From positions 1 to 34,627 of the forward strand of contig JAKATH010000005.1 of the NCBI GenBank assembly GCA_021828055.1: 34,627 nt of DNA, read 5' to 3'. Shown one piece after another: positions 1 to 6,919 of the stretch. The stretch's first letter is position 1, and each line of letters begins with the position of its first letter. The stretch comes from Actinomycetes bacterium. GTDB lineage: Bacteria; Actinomycetota; Acidimicrobiia; Acidimicrobiales; RAAP-2. A model generated the notes under the pieces. The model was not told where the DNA came from. It ran no database searches and saw only the letters and a program-made list of their open reading frames with translations. Both the position numbers and the translations under genes were made by a program.

Positions 1-143
1 GCCAGAAGGCGCCGCTGACGCTCGTCGAGGAACGGAGAGGTCAGCGAGAAGAACCGAGACAGGCCCTCTTCGCCGAGCTCCACACCAACACGCTACATCG
101 CGCGCCCAATCATCGCGCGGACCCCAACCTGAGCCGGGAGCCG

Positions 144-497
144 GTGATCCATGCCATGAAGGGGAAGGCGCCGACCAAGCTCGAGGTGAGGAACCTGGTC
201 GTTGGGACCGGAGCGATCGTGAGGGGCTCGAGCACGGTCGAGGTGCTGTACGTGGGCGCGAACTACAGGACCGGGAAGGTCTTCACACAGGTGACCTGGA
301 CCGAGAGGCGGCCGACGACATTCCCGCTGAGCGGCGTGGTCCGCGGCTTCGCTGAGGGGCTCATCGGGATGAGGGTCGGGGGCCGGCGGGAAATCGTGAT
401 CCCGCCGAAGCTCGGCTACCGCAACGCAAGCTCGGGGCCGATCAAGCCCGACGAGACGCTTGTCTTCGTGGTGGACCTGAAGGGCGTGAAGGGCTAA
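144..497 (+). CDS. FKBP-type peptidyl-prolyl cis-trans isomerase (5' end uncertain)
   Basis: The product matches an FKBP domain: KAPTKLEVRNLVVGTG at the start, YVGANYRTGKVF in the middle, VGGRREIVIPPKLGY and a DETLVFVVDL ending. Such proteins catalyse proline isomerisation, and many actinobacterial ones are secreted foldases. A GTG at 144 is the first start in view, but the frame stays open to the left edge. The family's usual lead-in to KAPTKL begins just before this GTG, so the true start may lie outside the window. The visible upstream frame is Arg-rich and shows no signal peptide. Two active-site positions are altered: the Asp after the KxF motif is replaced (KVFTQV), and the VIPGW tryptophan is Phe (VVRGF), so activity may be weak. 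The TAA stop overlaps the convergent neighbour's stop by 3 bp. Confidence 0.85.
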   Translation: MIHAMKGKAPTKLEVRNLVVGTGAIVRGSSTVEVLYVGANYRTGKVFTQVTWTERRPTTFPLSGVVRGFAEGLIGMRVGGRREIVIPPKLGYRNASSGPIKPDETLVFVVDLKGVKG

Positions 498-1441
498 CCC
501 CCGCGAGCCTGCCGCTGGTCCCGGCTGACCCTCGCGGCCGCCGCGGGCGCGCGGCGGGCGGACGGCTGCGCGAGGCGGCGGCGGAGCTCGGCTTCGGCCT
601 CCCGGAGGCGGCGGCGCTCCCCTCCCAGCTCGCCCCTGACCCGGGCGAGGTCGCCCCTCGCCTCTTCGAAACGTGCGACGGCCTGCCGCGCCTGCTCCTC
701 CGCCCGAGCCGTCCGCACCTCGAGGTCGACGGCGAACGACGTGCGCTCGGCGAGGAGCTGCTCCGCCCGTCGAGCACGCTGCTCGGACTGGTCGGCGGCG
801 GCCAGCGCGGTCGCGAGGCGCTGGCGGAGCTCGGCGAGCTCGGCCGTCCCCTGCTCGATGTCGGCGGCGTGCGCGGCTCGTTGCGCCTGGAGCACCGCGT
901 CGGCACGCTCCACGTCGGCGTGGTGCCGGAGCAGCTCCTCCTCCAGCTCGGCGCGCGCGCCGTCGAGGGCGCCGGAGAGCTCCTCGAGGGCGCGCAGGTG
1001 CTCGGCGCGCTCCTGGCTCAGGACCTCGAGAACCGACTGCCACTCCCCCCGCTCGAGTGCGAGGCGTTCGTCTGCGGCTGCGGCCTCGCGCGCGGCGTCG
1101 GCCGCAGCCTGCTCTGCCCGGAGGATCGCGGCGGTCGCCTCCGCACGGATCGTGGCGACGAGGGCGCCGTCACGCGGCGCCCTCGCCCGCGCCCGCTCCA
1201 AGCGGGCGTTCGCCTCGAGCAGCAGGGCCCCAGCGGCCTCCAGGTCGCTGTCGTCAGCCGTGGTCGCAGCCCCGCTCGCAGGGGCTGGCCCGGCCGACTG
1301 GAGCCGCCGCCGGCGCGCCTCCGCTCGGTGGGCGTCCGAACAGTAGAGGCGGGGCCGGCCGCCCCCGGCCCGCCGCACGAGCGGGACCTCGCACCCCGCG
1401 AGGGCGCAGGTCCCGGACGCAGCTCCGGATTTTCGGACCAT
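494..1441 (-). CDS. coiled-coil protein with N-terminal zinc-binding-like motif
   Basis: Protein of 315 residues, unknown function. The start chosen is ATG at 1441 (MVRKSGAASG); the minus frame stays open further upstream only as a shadow of the opposite gene. Residues C12, C17, C34 and H38 sit in the pattern CALAGC...LYCSDAHR, like the small treble-clef or HNH-like heads seen in short CxxxxC/YCSxxCR proteins, and probably bind zinc. From about residue 60 to 290 the chain is almost pure Ala/Glu/Arg/Leu heptads (for example LEELSGALDGARAELEEELL), a long coiled coil. The layout of a DNA-binding head plus coiled coil resembles KfrA-like or SMC-like accessory proteins, but there is no sequence proof of that. 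It is divergent from the gene at 1655 across a 213-bp gap holding a short AT-rich patch (1471-1490), likely promoter DNA. Confidence 0.7.
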   Translation of the reverse strand: MVRKSGAASGTCALAGCEVPLVRRAGGGRPRLYCSDAHRAEARRRRLQSAGPAPASGAATTADDSDLEAAGALLLEANARLERARARAPRDGALVATIRAEATAAILRAEQAAADAAREAAAADERLALERGEWQSVLEVLSQERAEHLRALEELSGALDGARAELEEELLRHHADVERADAVLQAQRAAHAADIEQGTAELAELRQRLATALAAADQSEQRARRAEQLLAERTSFAVDLEVRTARAEEQARQAVARFEEARGDLARVRGELGGERRRLREAEAELRRRLAQPSARRAPAAAARVSRDQRQARGG

Positions 1442-1654
1442 TCCGAAACCATAGCGCGAAACGATAGCGATTTCCCGTATTGTTGTAAGGGGCGATCGCT
1501 CGGGTCGCTGTGCGGCACGGCCCCTGCCCCAGCGCGGGGTACGGCCTCCCCGGCACCGCCCCGGGCTCGACCCCGCCCGGCACGGTTGGGGGCCGTCGAT
1601 GTGCGAGGCGGTGCGTCGCATCGCTCGCACCCGAAGCGATAGCGTGACCGCCGC

Positions 1655-3088
1655 ATGCCCCGACGGATCGAGATCGAGCTGACGAGCCGTACCGGCGAGG
1701 GTGCGTTCACGTGGCGCGCGGCGGGTGCGAAGCAGCCGAGAGGAACGGTCTCGACGGACCTCCTGCCGAGCGGCGTCGGCGTGGGGGACGTCGTGCGGGC
1801 GGAGGTGGCATCGGGGCTCGACGGCGTGGAGATCGTCGCGGTGCTCCGGCCCCAGGAGAAGGTCGACGGGCGCCCGTCCAACCGAATCGAGCTCCTCGGC
1901 AACCCGCGGCGGGAGCCGGACGTCGTGGTCAGCTACGCATCGGGACGGCCCCGCCGTGACGACACAGAGGCCGGGGGCCGCCGCGGTCGGGAAACAACCG
2001 GACGCGGGCCGCGGGCGCGCCGCAGCCCGGGCGGCGCACCCACCGAGCTGCGGCCGAGCCGGGGGCGACGCGAGCGCGCCGACCGGGAGGTCGCGCTCTC
2101 CCGACCGCGTGGTGCCGACCGCGGCGCGCGCGGGGAGCGGAACGGGGCGCCACGCGAAGGTGCCGACCGCGGCGCGCGCGGGGAGCGGAACGGGGCGCCA
2201 CGCGAAGGTGCCGACCGCGGCGCACCGGACGACCACAGGCCGGCGCGCCCGGAGCGCGCGGCACGCCGCGAGCCCGGGCTCGTCCGCAGGGAGAGGCGGC
2301 CGACCATCTCGACGGCGCACCGCAACGCGGTGCTCGCGACCCTCGGCCCCCAGGAGCTGCCGATCGCCGAGCAGCTCCTACGCGGCGGGATCCCCGCGGT
2401 GCGCCAGGCGCTCGCCGAGCAGTACGGGGCGCACCCGGCTGACCCCGCGGCGCAGGCGAACCGCGACGCCGTGCTCGCCGTGGCCGAGACTCTCCTCCCC
2501 CGGGTGAACCTCGCGAGCTGGAAGGACCGCGCCGTGTCGGCACAGGCCGCGGGCAAGGAGCTCCGGCTTCGCGAGCTGCGAGCAGTCGTGACGTCGGCGC
2601 GCACGGTGACGCTCGACGACGAAGCGCGGACGATCTCTCGGGCGCTCCAAGAGCTGCTGGAGCAGCGGGTGCGCGCGCTGCGGGAGGAGTGGATCGGCCG
2701 GATGGAGAAGGCCCTCGAGGCTGGGCGTGTCGCCGATGCCGTGCGCGTCTCGGCGCGTGCGCCCGAGCCCGCCTCCCGGCTCCCCGCGGAGCTTGCCGTC
2801 CGACTGGCCGACGTGGCGGGCCGGGTCATGACCGCGCAGACGGCGGCGCCCGAGTGGATCGCGCTGCTCGGCGCCGTCGTGGAGTCGCCTGTGCGGCGGA
2901 ACGTGAGGCCGCAGGGGATCCCAGAGGACGAGCAGGCGAAGGACGCCGCACGTCACGCAGCCGGCCTGGTGCCCGAGCTCGCGAAGCTTCTTGGCCTGCG
3001 CATCCCCCCGCCTCCGCCGCGCCGACCGGTGACGAGAGGGCCCGGTGTCATGGCAGCCGGCGGTGCAAGACCAGCAGACGCGCGGTGA
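1655..3088 (+). CDS. conserved-looking hypothetical protein, three-part architecture
   Basis: Protein of 477 residues; I do not recognise a named family. Residues 1-75 (MPRRIEIELTSRTGEGAFTW...GDVVRAEVASGLDGVEIVAVL) read like a small beta-barrel resembling an OB or S1-type fold. Residues about 95-210 are a basic Arg/Gly-rich low-complexity linker containing a 16-residue tandem repeat. Residues about 215-450 are a predicted helical domain (RNAVLATLGPQELPIAEQLL..., SWKDRAVSAQAAGKELRLRE...), and the tail is proline-rich. A nucleic-acid-binding role is plausible from the OB-like head and basic linker, but this is inference. No convincing Shine-Dalgarno sequence precedes the ATG. The 3' end overlaps the convergent GNAT gene by 41 bp. 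Confidence 0.7.
   Translation: MPRRIEIELTSRTGEGAFTWRAAGAKQPRGTVSTDLLPSGVGVGDVVRAEVASGLDGVEIVAVLRPQEKVDGRPSNRIELLGNPRREPDVVVSYASGRPRRDDTEAGGRRGRETTGRGPRARRSPGGAPTELRPSRGRRERADREVALSRPRGADRGARGERNGAPREGADRGARGERNGAPREGADRGAPDDHRPARPERAARREPGLVRRERRPTISTAHRNAVLATLGPQELPIAEQLLRGGIPAVRQALAEQYGAHPADPAAQANRDAVLAVAETLLPRVNLASWKDRAVSAQAAGKELRLRELRAVVTSARTVTLDDEARTISRALQELLEQRVRALREEWIGRMEKALEAGRVADAVRVSARAPEPASRLPAELAVRLADVAGRVMTAQTAAPEWIALLGAVVESPVRRNVRPQGIPEDEQAKDAARHAAGLVPELAKLLGLRIPPPPPRRPVTRGPGVMAAGGARPADAR
2111..2223 (+). repeat. 48-bp in-frame tandem repeat inside the 1655-3088 gene
   Basis: Two exact 48-bp units (2111-2158, 2159-2206) are followed by a 17-bp partial copy. Each unit encodes GADRGARGERNGAPRE, so copy-number change keeps the reading frame. 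It lies in the basic linker between the two folded parts. Confidence 0.9.
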
Positions 3089-3524
3089 GCCCCTGGGACT
3101 CGAACAGCTGCTTCGCCCCGCGGTCGCCGGGTAGCGCAGCGGCGTCGACGGCGGCGCAGCCCTCCTCGGCGAACCGGCGGACGAGGGATTCTGCCAGGCT
3201 GCTGCCGACCCCGACACCCCGCGCGCCCTCCTCGACGTAGCAGCAGTCGATCGTGCCGACGCGTGCCTCGCCGCGCGCCGTCAGGCGTCCCGCGCCGAGC
3301 CCGACGACGACGCCGTCGATGGTGCCGACGAGGAGCACCCCCTGCGGGCCGGTCCAGCGGTCGGCCAACCACTGCTCGTCCACGGGCTCGGGCGGCAGCG
3401 GCAGGGAGCACGCTCCCAGGAGCTCCGGCCCCCCCCGCAGCTCGATCACGCGGTCCCGGGCTTCTTCGAGCAGCCGGGCGCACACGGGGAGGTCGCTTGG
3501 CAGCGCGGGGCGAGCGGCCTCCAC
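3048..3524 (-). CDS. GNAT-family N-acetyltransferase
   Basis: Protein of 158 residues. It has the GNAT core: an N-terminal MEAARPALPSDLPVCARLLEEAR helix, a VLLVGTIDGVVVGLGAG strand pair, and acetyl-CoA motif A in YVEEGARGVGVGSSLAESLVRRFAEEG (the RxxGxG pyrophosphate loop is RGVGVG). It should transfer an acetyl group from acetyl-CoA to an amine; the substrate cannot be told. The start is GTG at 3524, supported by GAGGAG about 9 nt upstream. It lies 12 nt after the IPDYD-motif gene and is probably the last gene of that operon. Its 3' end overlaps the convergent gene at 1655-3088. Confidence 0.85.
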   Translation of the reverse strand: MEAARPALPSDLPVCARLLEEARDRVIELRGGPELLGACSLPLPPEPVDEQWLADRWTGPQGVLLVGTIDGVVVGLGAGRLTARGEARVGTIDCCYVEEGARGVGVGSSLAESLVRRFAEEGCAAVDAAALPGDRGAKQLFESQGLTARLLVLHRRLP

Positions 3525-3536
3525 TGCGGCGTCTCC

Positions 3537-4331
3537 TCAGGTTGCGCGGGCGATGCCCGGCGACCCCGCGGCTTGCGGCGGCCCCGCGGGCTGTGGCGAC
3601 GTCGGGGGGGCTGGCGGCGTCGCGGGCTGCGGCGACCCCGCGGCCCCTGCGCCGGGTGCTTCGGACGCTCCCGGCCCGCCGGCCGTGCGGGTGTCGGGCC
3701 CGGCGCCGAGCAGCTGCTCCGCACGGTGCAGGATCGTGCGCCGGCCCCGGGTCGCGCGCTCGTGGCGGACGACGGCACGGAGCTCGTCGTGCCCGAGCCC
3801 ACCGAGCCGGCGGACGACCTGGGACGCGGCGAGGATGTCGTAATCGGGGATCGCGCGGTCGACGTCGGGGTCACGCGGGGCCGCCGCGGGCCCGCTCCTC
3901 GACTCGGGGCGCCGCTCCCCCGGCGCCGGCGCCGTGCGGCCGGTCCGGCGCGGCAGGGCGCCCCCGCCATGGCCTGGCGTGGGCGCACTCCCGGGCGCGG
4001 CCGCACTCCCGGGCGCGGCCGCACTCCCGGGCGCGGCCGCACTCCCGGGCGCGGCCGCGGTGCTCGGGGGGCTCTCGCCGGCAAGCGGCTGGAGCTCCGC
4101 CCTGATCCGGCGCAACCCGAGCTCGACGACGAGGCGCCCGACCAGCCTCGCGTTGCGCAGCTCCTGGTCGACGCGCGCCCTGCCCTTCGCGATCGTCTGG
4201 GGCACGTCCTCGGCCGCCACCACGAACGCGCCCGCCGGGAGGTGCACGAGCACGTCGAGCGCGCGCTCGGCCAACGACCTGGCGCCGTCGGTGCCCGGGC
4301 GCTCAGACGGAGCGGGCTCAGACGCAGTCAC
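3537..4331 (-). CDS. IPDYD-motif (DUF8129-like) protein with Ala/Pro repeats
   Basis: Protein of 264 residues starting at GTG 4331, overlapping the DUF4193 stop by 14 nt. The N-terminal part (residues 15-85, SLAERALDVLVHLPAGAFVVAAEDVP...) is a predicted helical segment with a hydrophobic stretch. It is followed by four AAPGS repeats and a basic linker. Residues about 155-205 contain IPDYDILAASQVVRRLGGL and ELRAVVRHERATRGRRTILHRAEQLL. This matches a short actinobacterial C-terminal module (IPDYDxLxASQVVxRLxGL ... HRGRRTIL) known from lipid-droplet-associated and related hypothetical proteins. The tail is Pro/Ala/Gly-rich and probably disordered. Molecular function is unknown; association with lipid or envelope is a guess from family members. 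Confidence 0.75.
   Translation of the reverse strand: MTASEPAPSERPGTDGARSLAERALDVLVHLPAGAFVVAAEDVPQTIAKGRARVDQELRNARLVGRLVVELGLRRIRAELQPLAGESPPSTAAAPGSAAAPGSAAAPGSAAAPGSAPTPGHGGGALPRRTGRTAPAPGERRPESRSGPAAAPRDPDVDRAIPDYDILAASQVVRRLGGLGHDELRAVVRHERATRGRRTILHRAEQLLGAGPDTRTAGGPGASEAPGAGAAGSPQPATPPAPPTSPQPAGPPQAAGSPGIARAT
3987..4058 (-). repeat. 18-bp x 4 tandem repeat (AAPGSA units)
   Basis: Four exact 18-bp units of actcccgggcgcggccgc at 3987, 4005, 4023 and 4041. They encode the repeated six-residue AAPGSA unit in the minus-strand protein. Unit length is a multiple of three. Confidence 0.95.
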
Positions 4332-4770
4332 GGCAGAGCATCTTGTCGTCGTCCGCGAGCTGGCTCGGGTGCTTCACGAGGAAGCAGGATCGGCACACGA
4401 ACTCGTCGGGCTGCTTCGGCAGCACCCGCTCCCCCATCTCCGTGCGGTCCTCGACGTCGGTCCCGTCCTCGTCGTCGGGCTCGTCGTCCACGACGACGAG
4501 CCGCTCCTTCAAGATGACGTCGAGGCTCGCCTCCACGTCTTCCTCGTCGATCTCGTCTTCGTCTTCGTCCTCGGCGTCCTCGGCGGGACGCTCCGCCGTG
4601 TCGACCGACCTTTCGTCGTGTGCTTGCTCGACGTCGTCGCCGTCCTCCAGGACGAGGTCCTCGTCGAGGTCCTCGTCGAGGTCGTCCGCATCGCCGTCGT
4701 CGACGTCGAGCTCGTCGTCGAGCTCGTCGAGGTCGTCAGGGATGGTGACGTCGTCCAGGTCGTCTGGCAT
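4318..4770 (-). CDS. DUF4193 family acidic zinc-ribbon protein
   Basis: Protein of 150 residues. Residues 1-95 are extremely rich in Asp and Glu (DDLDDVTIPDDLDELDDELD and onward). The C-terminus carries two Cys pairs, FVCRSCFLVKHPSQL and MLCRDC, a probable zinc ribbon typical of DUF4193, an actinobacterial family of unknown function. The ATG at 4770 is preceded by GAAAGGCGG at good spacing, so I take it over starts further upstream. First gene of a minus-strand operon with the IPDYD-motif gene and the GNAT. The strong acidity suggests it binds a basic partner or nucleic-acid-binding protein; this is inference. Confidence 0.88.
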   Translation of the reverse strand: MPDDLDDVTIPDDLDELDDELDVDDGDADDLDEDLDEDLVLEDGDDVEQAHDERSVDTAERPAEDAEDEDEDEIDEEDVEASLDVILKERLVVVDDEPDDEDGTDVEDRTEMGERVLPKQPDEFVCRSCFLVKHPSQLADDDKMLCRDCV

Positions 4771-5216
4771 GGCCGCCTTTCGCTGAAAATGTGCCGCGGG
4801 AGCATAGACGTTCACCTCGCGAGATCGAGCGGCGGCCAGCGGGCCGCGAGAGACATGGCCGGGCCGCACAGGCGGCCGGGTCCGGGAGTCTTTGGCGCCG
4901 TCTCGCCTCCGATGGGGTCGTGCCCCCCGGGGCGGGACGTTCTCTACTCGACTCCCAGGACCTCGCTCCGCCTCTCACAGCATCCCCCCCGCCGCGGCCC
5001 CGGCACCGAGCCGGGCCGCCCCGTCGGGGCGATTGGGACTGGGCAGTACCCTAGACAGTTCGCGGGGCGCGCTCAAGAGGCCTTCTCGCCGAGCGGCCCG
5101 GGAGCACCACCGGGAGCACCTGGAGCACCGGGAGCACCGGTGATCACCCCCGCCCGCCCCAGGCGGCGAGCGCGGAGGTCCTGGCGGTCAGGCGATCGCC
5201 GGAGACGCCGAGCGGC
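4771..5216. other. intergenic region between thyX-like and DUF4193 genes
   Basis: 446 bp with no convincing gene on either strand. It holds the upstream region of DUF4193, a GTACCCTAGAC patch near 5046 that could be a promoter but leads to no gene, and a cluster of GGGAGCACC-like 9-12-bp repeats at about 5100-5140, roughly 75 bp past the thyX-like stop. No tRNA or clear intrinsic terminator was seen. Confidence 0.6.
4794..4829 (-). promoter_or_regulatory. possible promoter of the DUF4193 operon
   Basis: On the minus strand TATGCT (4806-4801) is a good -10 hexamer about 30 nt before the ATG at 4770. The -35 position (CTCGAT, 4829-4824) matches poorly. This is the most A/T-rich stretch of the gap. 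Confidence 0.3.
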
Positions 5217-6875
5217 TCAGCCCTCGCCGGCGCGCGCGCGCCTGCGGGCTTCGGCGCGCCGCTCGGCGTCGAGCCGCTCGAGCGCTGCAGGCGTGTGGTC
5301 GACGTGCACCATCGCCGCCGCGATCTCGCGATGGCCCGCCTCCTGCGCGACGAGGCGGTGCATCTCCTGCGCGACGCGGCGGTACGCGGGATGGCCTTGG
5401 GGGCCTGACCGCAGCTCGATGAGATGCATCGCCTCTCGTGCGTTCATCTGCATCACGTAGCGCAACCGGAACGCGAGCGCGACCGCGTACTGCGCCTGCT
5501 CGGGGAACGTCTCTGCGAGCGCGTCGCGCAACGACGCGGAGCGCTCGATCACCTCGGTGAACGCAGGCGCCTCCCCCGCGTCGACCACGATCTCCGGGAG
5601 GTCGTAGCCGAGATCGGTCGACAGGGGTTGCCATTCGATCGTGAGGATCCGATGTCGTTGGAGGTCCCGGAACGCGCCGTAGTCGGTCACCAGCTCGAAG
5701 CGGTAGCCGGTGCGCTCGAAGGCGCGGCCGGGTCGGTGCCGGCGGTTCTTCCGCTCTCCCACGTAGGCGGCGAGCAGGGCGCGCCGCTCCTCGGCCGAGA
5801 GGGCGAGGACCCGGGCGAGCGCCTCGCGCTCGGAGACGTCGCCGTGGGGGAAGCAGATCGCGACGAGCACCTTCTCCTCGCCCTCGGGGTCGAAGTCGAG
5901 GAGCCGCACCTCGGGCCCGGCCGCGACGGGGACGCCCGCGTCCCGCTCGGCTCCTCCAGGCCCTCGCGCGACGGCGGCCGGCCACAACCTCTCGACCGCC
6001 CGAGCGGTGTCCTCCCGGGTGGCCGCGAGGTACGCCGACCACTCCCCGCCTCGCTCGGGAAGGTCGACCCGCTGGAGGAAGGAGGGGATGACCTTGCGGA
6101 GCTCGGCCAGCATCATCGCCCCGTACGCGCGCACCTCGGGGAGCTGATGGGCGGCCATCCGGAGCAGCAGCTGCTCGTAGGCCTGGCCGTCGCCGTAGAT
6201 GCCGACGTTCGAGAGCGACGCGGCGGGCAGGAGCCCGCGCGCCGCGTCGAGCGCCTTCGCCTTCACGGCCTGGCGGTGGACGAAGTCCGAGTCGCCGGGC
6301 TGGCGAGGGTAGCGGGTGCTCAGCCAGGCGACGAGGCGCTGCAAGAGCGCGCCGTAGCTGTCGAACATGCGGTCCATGTCGCCGACGTAGCGCGCGCCGA
6401 GCGCGGACTCGAGGATCTCCGCCGGCCGGTGGTAGCGGTAGTGGCCGCTCGGGAGGCGCTGGTCGTACGCGATGTAGCGCGTCGACTGCTCGAGGTACGA
6501 CATCAGCCTCCCGCGCTCGAGCACCTTGGTGAGGACGTTCGAGGCCTGCTCGCAGGCGAGGTGGACGCCGCCGAGCTGGGCGACGGAGTCGTCGCCGTAC
6601 TCGAGGAACACGCGTTCGTAGAGGTGCTCGGCGCGCCGGAGCCCGACGGTCGCGTCGATCGTCGTGTCGCCCGAGACGTCGAGCTCTCCCACGAACTCGT
6701 CGAGGAAGAGGCGCCGCAGGCTCTTCGCGGAGCGGGAGTAGCGGGCGAACAGGGCCCCCTTCACCACCTCGGGGAGGTTGACCAAGGCGAAGACCGGAAG
6801 GTCGAGGTTGGTCACGTAGCGGCGGAGCACGGCCCGCTCCTCTGGCGTGAACTCCTCGGGGACGTACGGCGCCAT
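5217..6875 (-). CDS. two-domain ThyX-like (FAD-dependent thymidylate synthase family) protein
   Basis: Protein of 552 residues, more than twice a normal ThyX (about 220-250). ThyX methylates dUMP using FAD, NADPH and methylene-tetrahydrofolate and is marked by RHRx7S. Here the N-terminal half has RGRLMSYLEQSTRYI (residues 121-135), a near match with His replaced by Gly. The C-terminal half has RHRILTIEWQPLSTDLGYDLPE (from residue 407), where the Ser is one residue further on. Long ThyX-like proteins of this shape occur in Actinobacteria and are annotated FAD-dependent thymidylate synthase, but with both motifs degenerate true dTMP synthesis is uncertain. The start is ATG at 6875 (MAPYVPEEFT). 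It lies 44 nt after the helicase and is probably the last gene of the long minus-strand operon. Confidence 0.85.
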   Translation of the reverse strand: MAPYVPEEFTPEERAVLRRYVTNLDLPVFALVNLPEVVKGALFARYSRSAKSLRRLFLDEFVGELDVSGDTTIDATVGLRRAEHLYERVFLEYGDDSVAQLGGVHLACEQASNVLTKVLERGRLMSYLEQSTRYIAYDQRLPSGHYRYHRPAEILESALGARYVGDMDRMFDSYGALLQRLVAWLSTRYPRQPGDSDFVHRQAVKAKALDAARGLLPAASLSNVGIYGDGQAYEQLLLRMAAHQLPEVRAYGAMMLAELRKVIPSFLQRVDLPERGGEWSAYLAATREDTARAVERLWPAAVARGPGGAERDAGVPVAAGPEVRLLDFDPEGEEKVLVAICFPHGDVSEREALARVLALSAEERRALLAAYVGERKNRRHRPGRAFERTGYRFELVTDYGAFRDLQRHRILTIEWQPLSTDLGYDLPEIVVDAGEAPAFTEVIERSASLRDALAETFPEQAQYAVALAFRLRYVMQMNAREAMHLIELRSGPQGHPAYRRVAQEMHRLVAQEAGHREIAAAMVHVDHTPAALERLDAERRAEARRRARAGEG

Positions 6876-6919
6876 GGCCCGGCCAAGGTTATGCCCCGTC
6901 CCTCCGGAGGTGGCGGACC

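Noticed and set aside
494-2320. 608-residue minus-strand version of the coiled-coil protein
   Set aside because: Residues upstream of the ATG at 1441 mirror the 1655-3088 gene and are typical shadow sequence; the plausible gene starts at 1441.
4770-5216. tRNA or other structured RNA in the DUF4193-thyX gap
   Set aside because: No cloverleaf, T-loop or anticodon arm could be assembled from the sequence.
3934-5460. Plus-strand open frame with collagen-like GAPGAPGAP
   Set aside because: It runs opposite the DUF4193 and IPDYD-motif genes, which have good ribosome sites and family motifs; the Gly-Ala-Pro part comes from short intergenic repeats.
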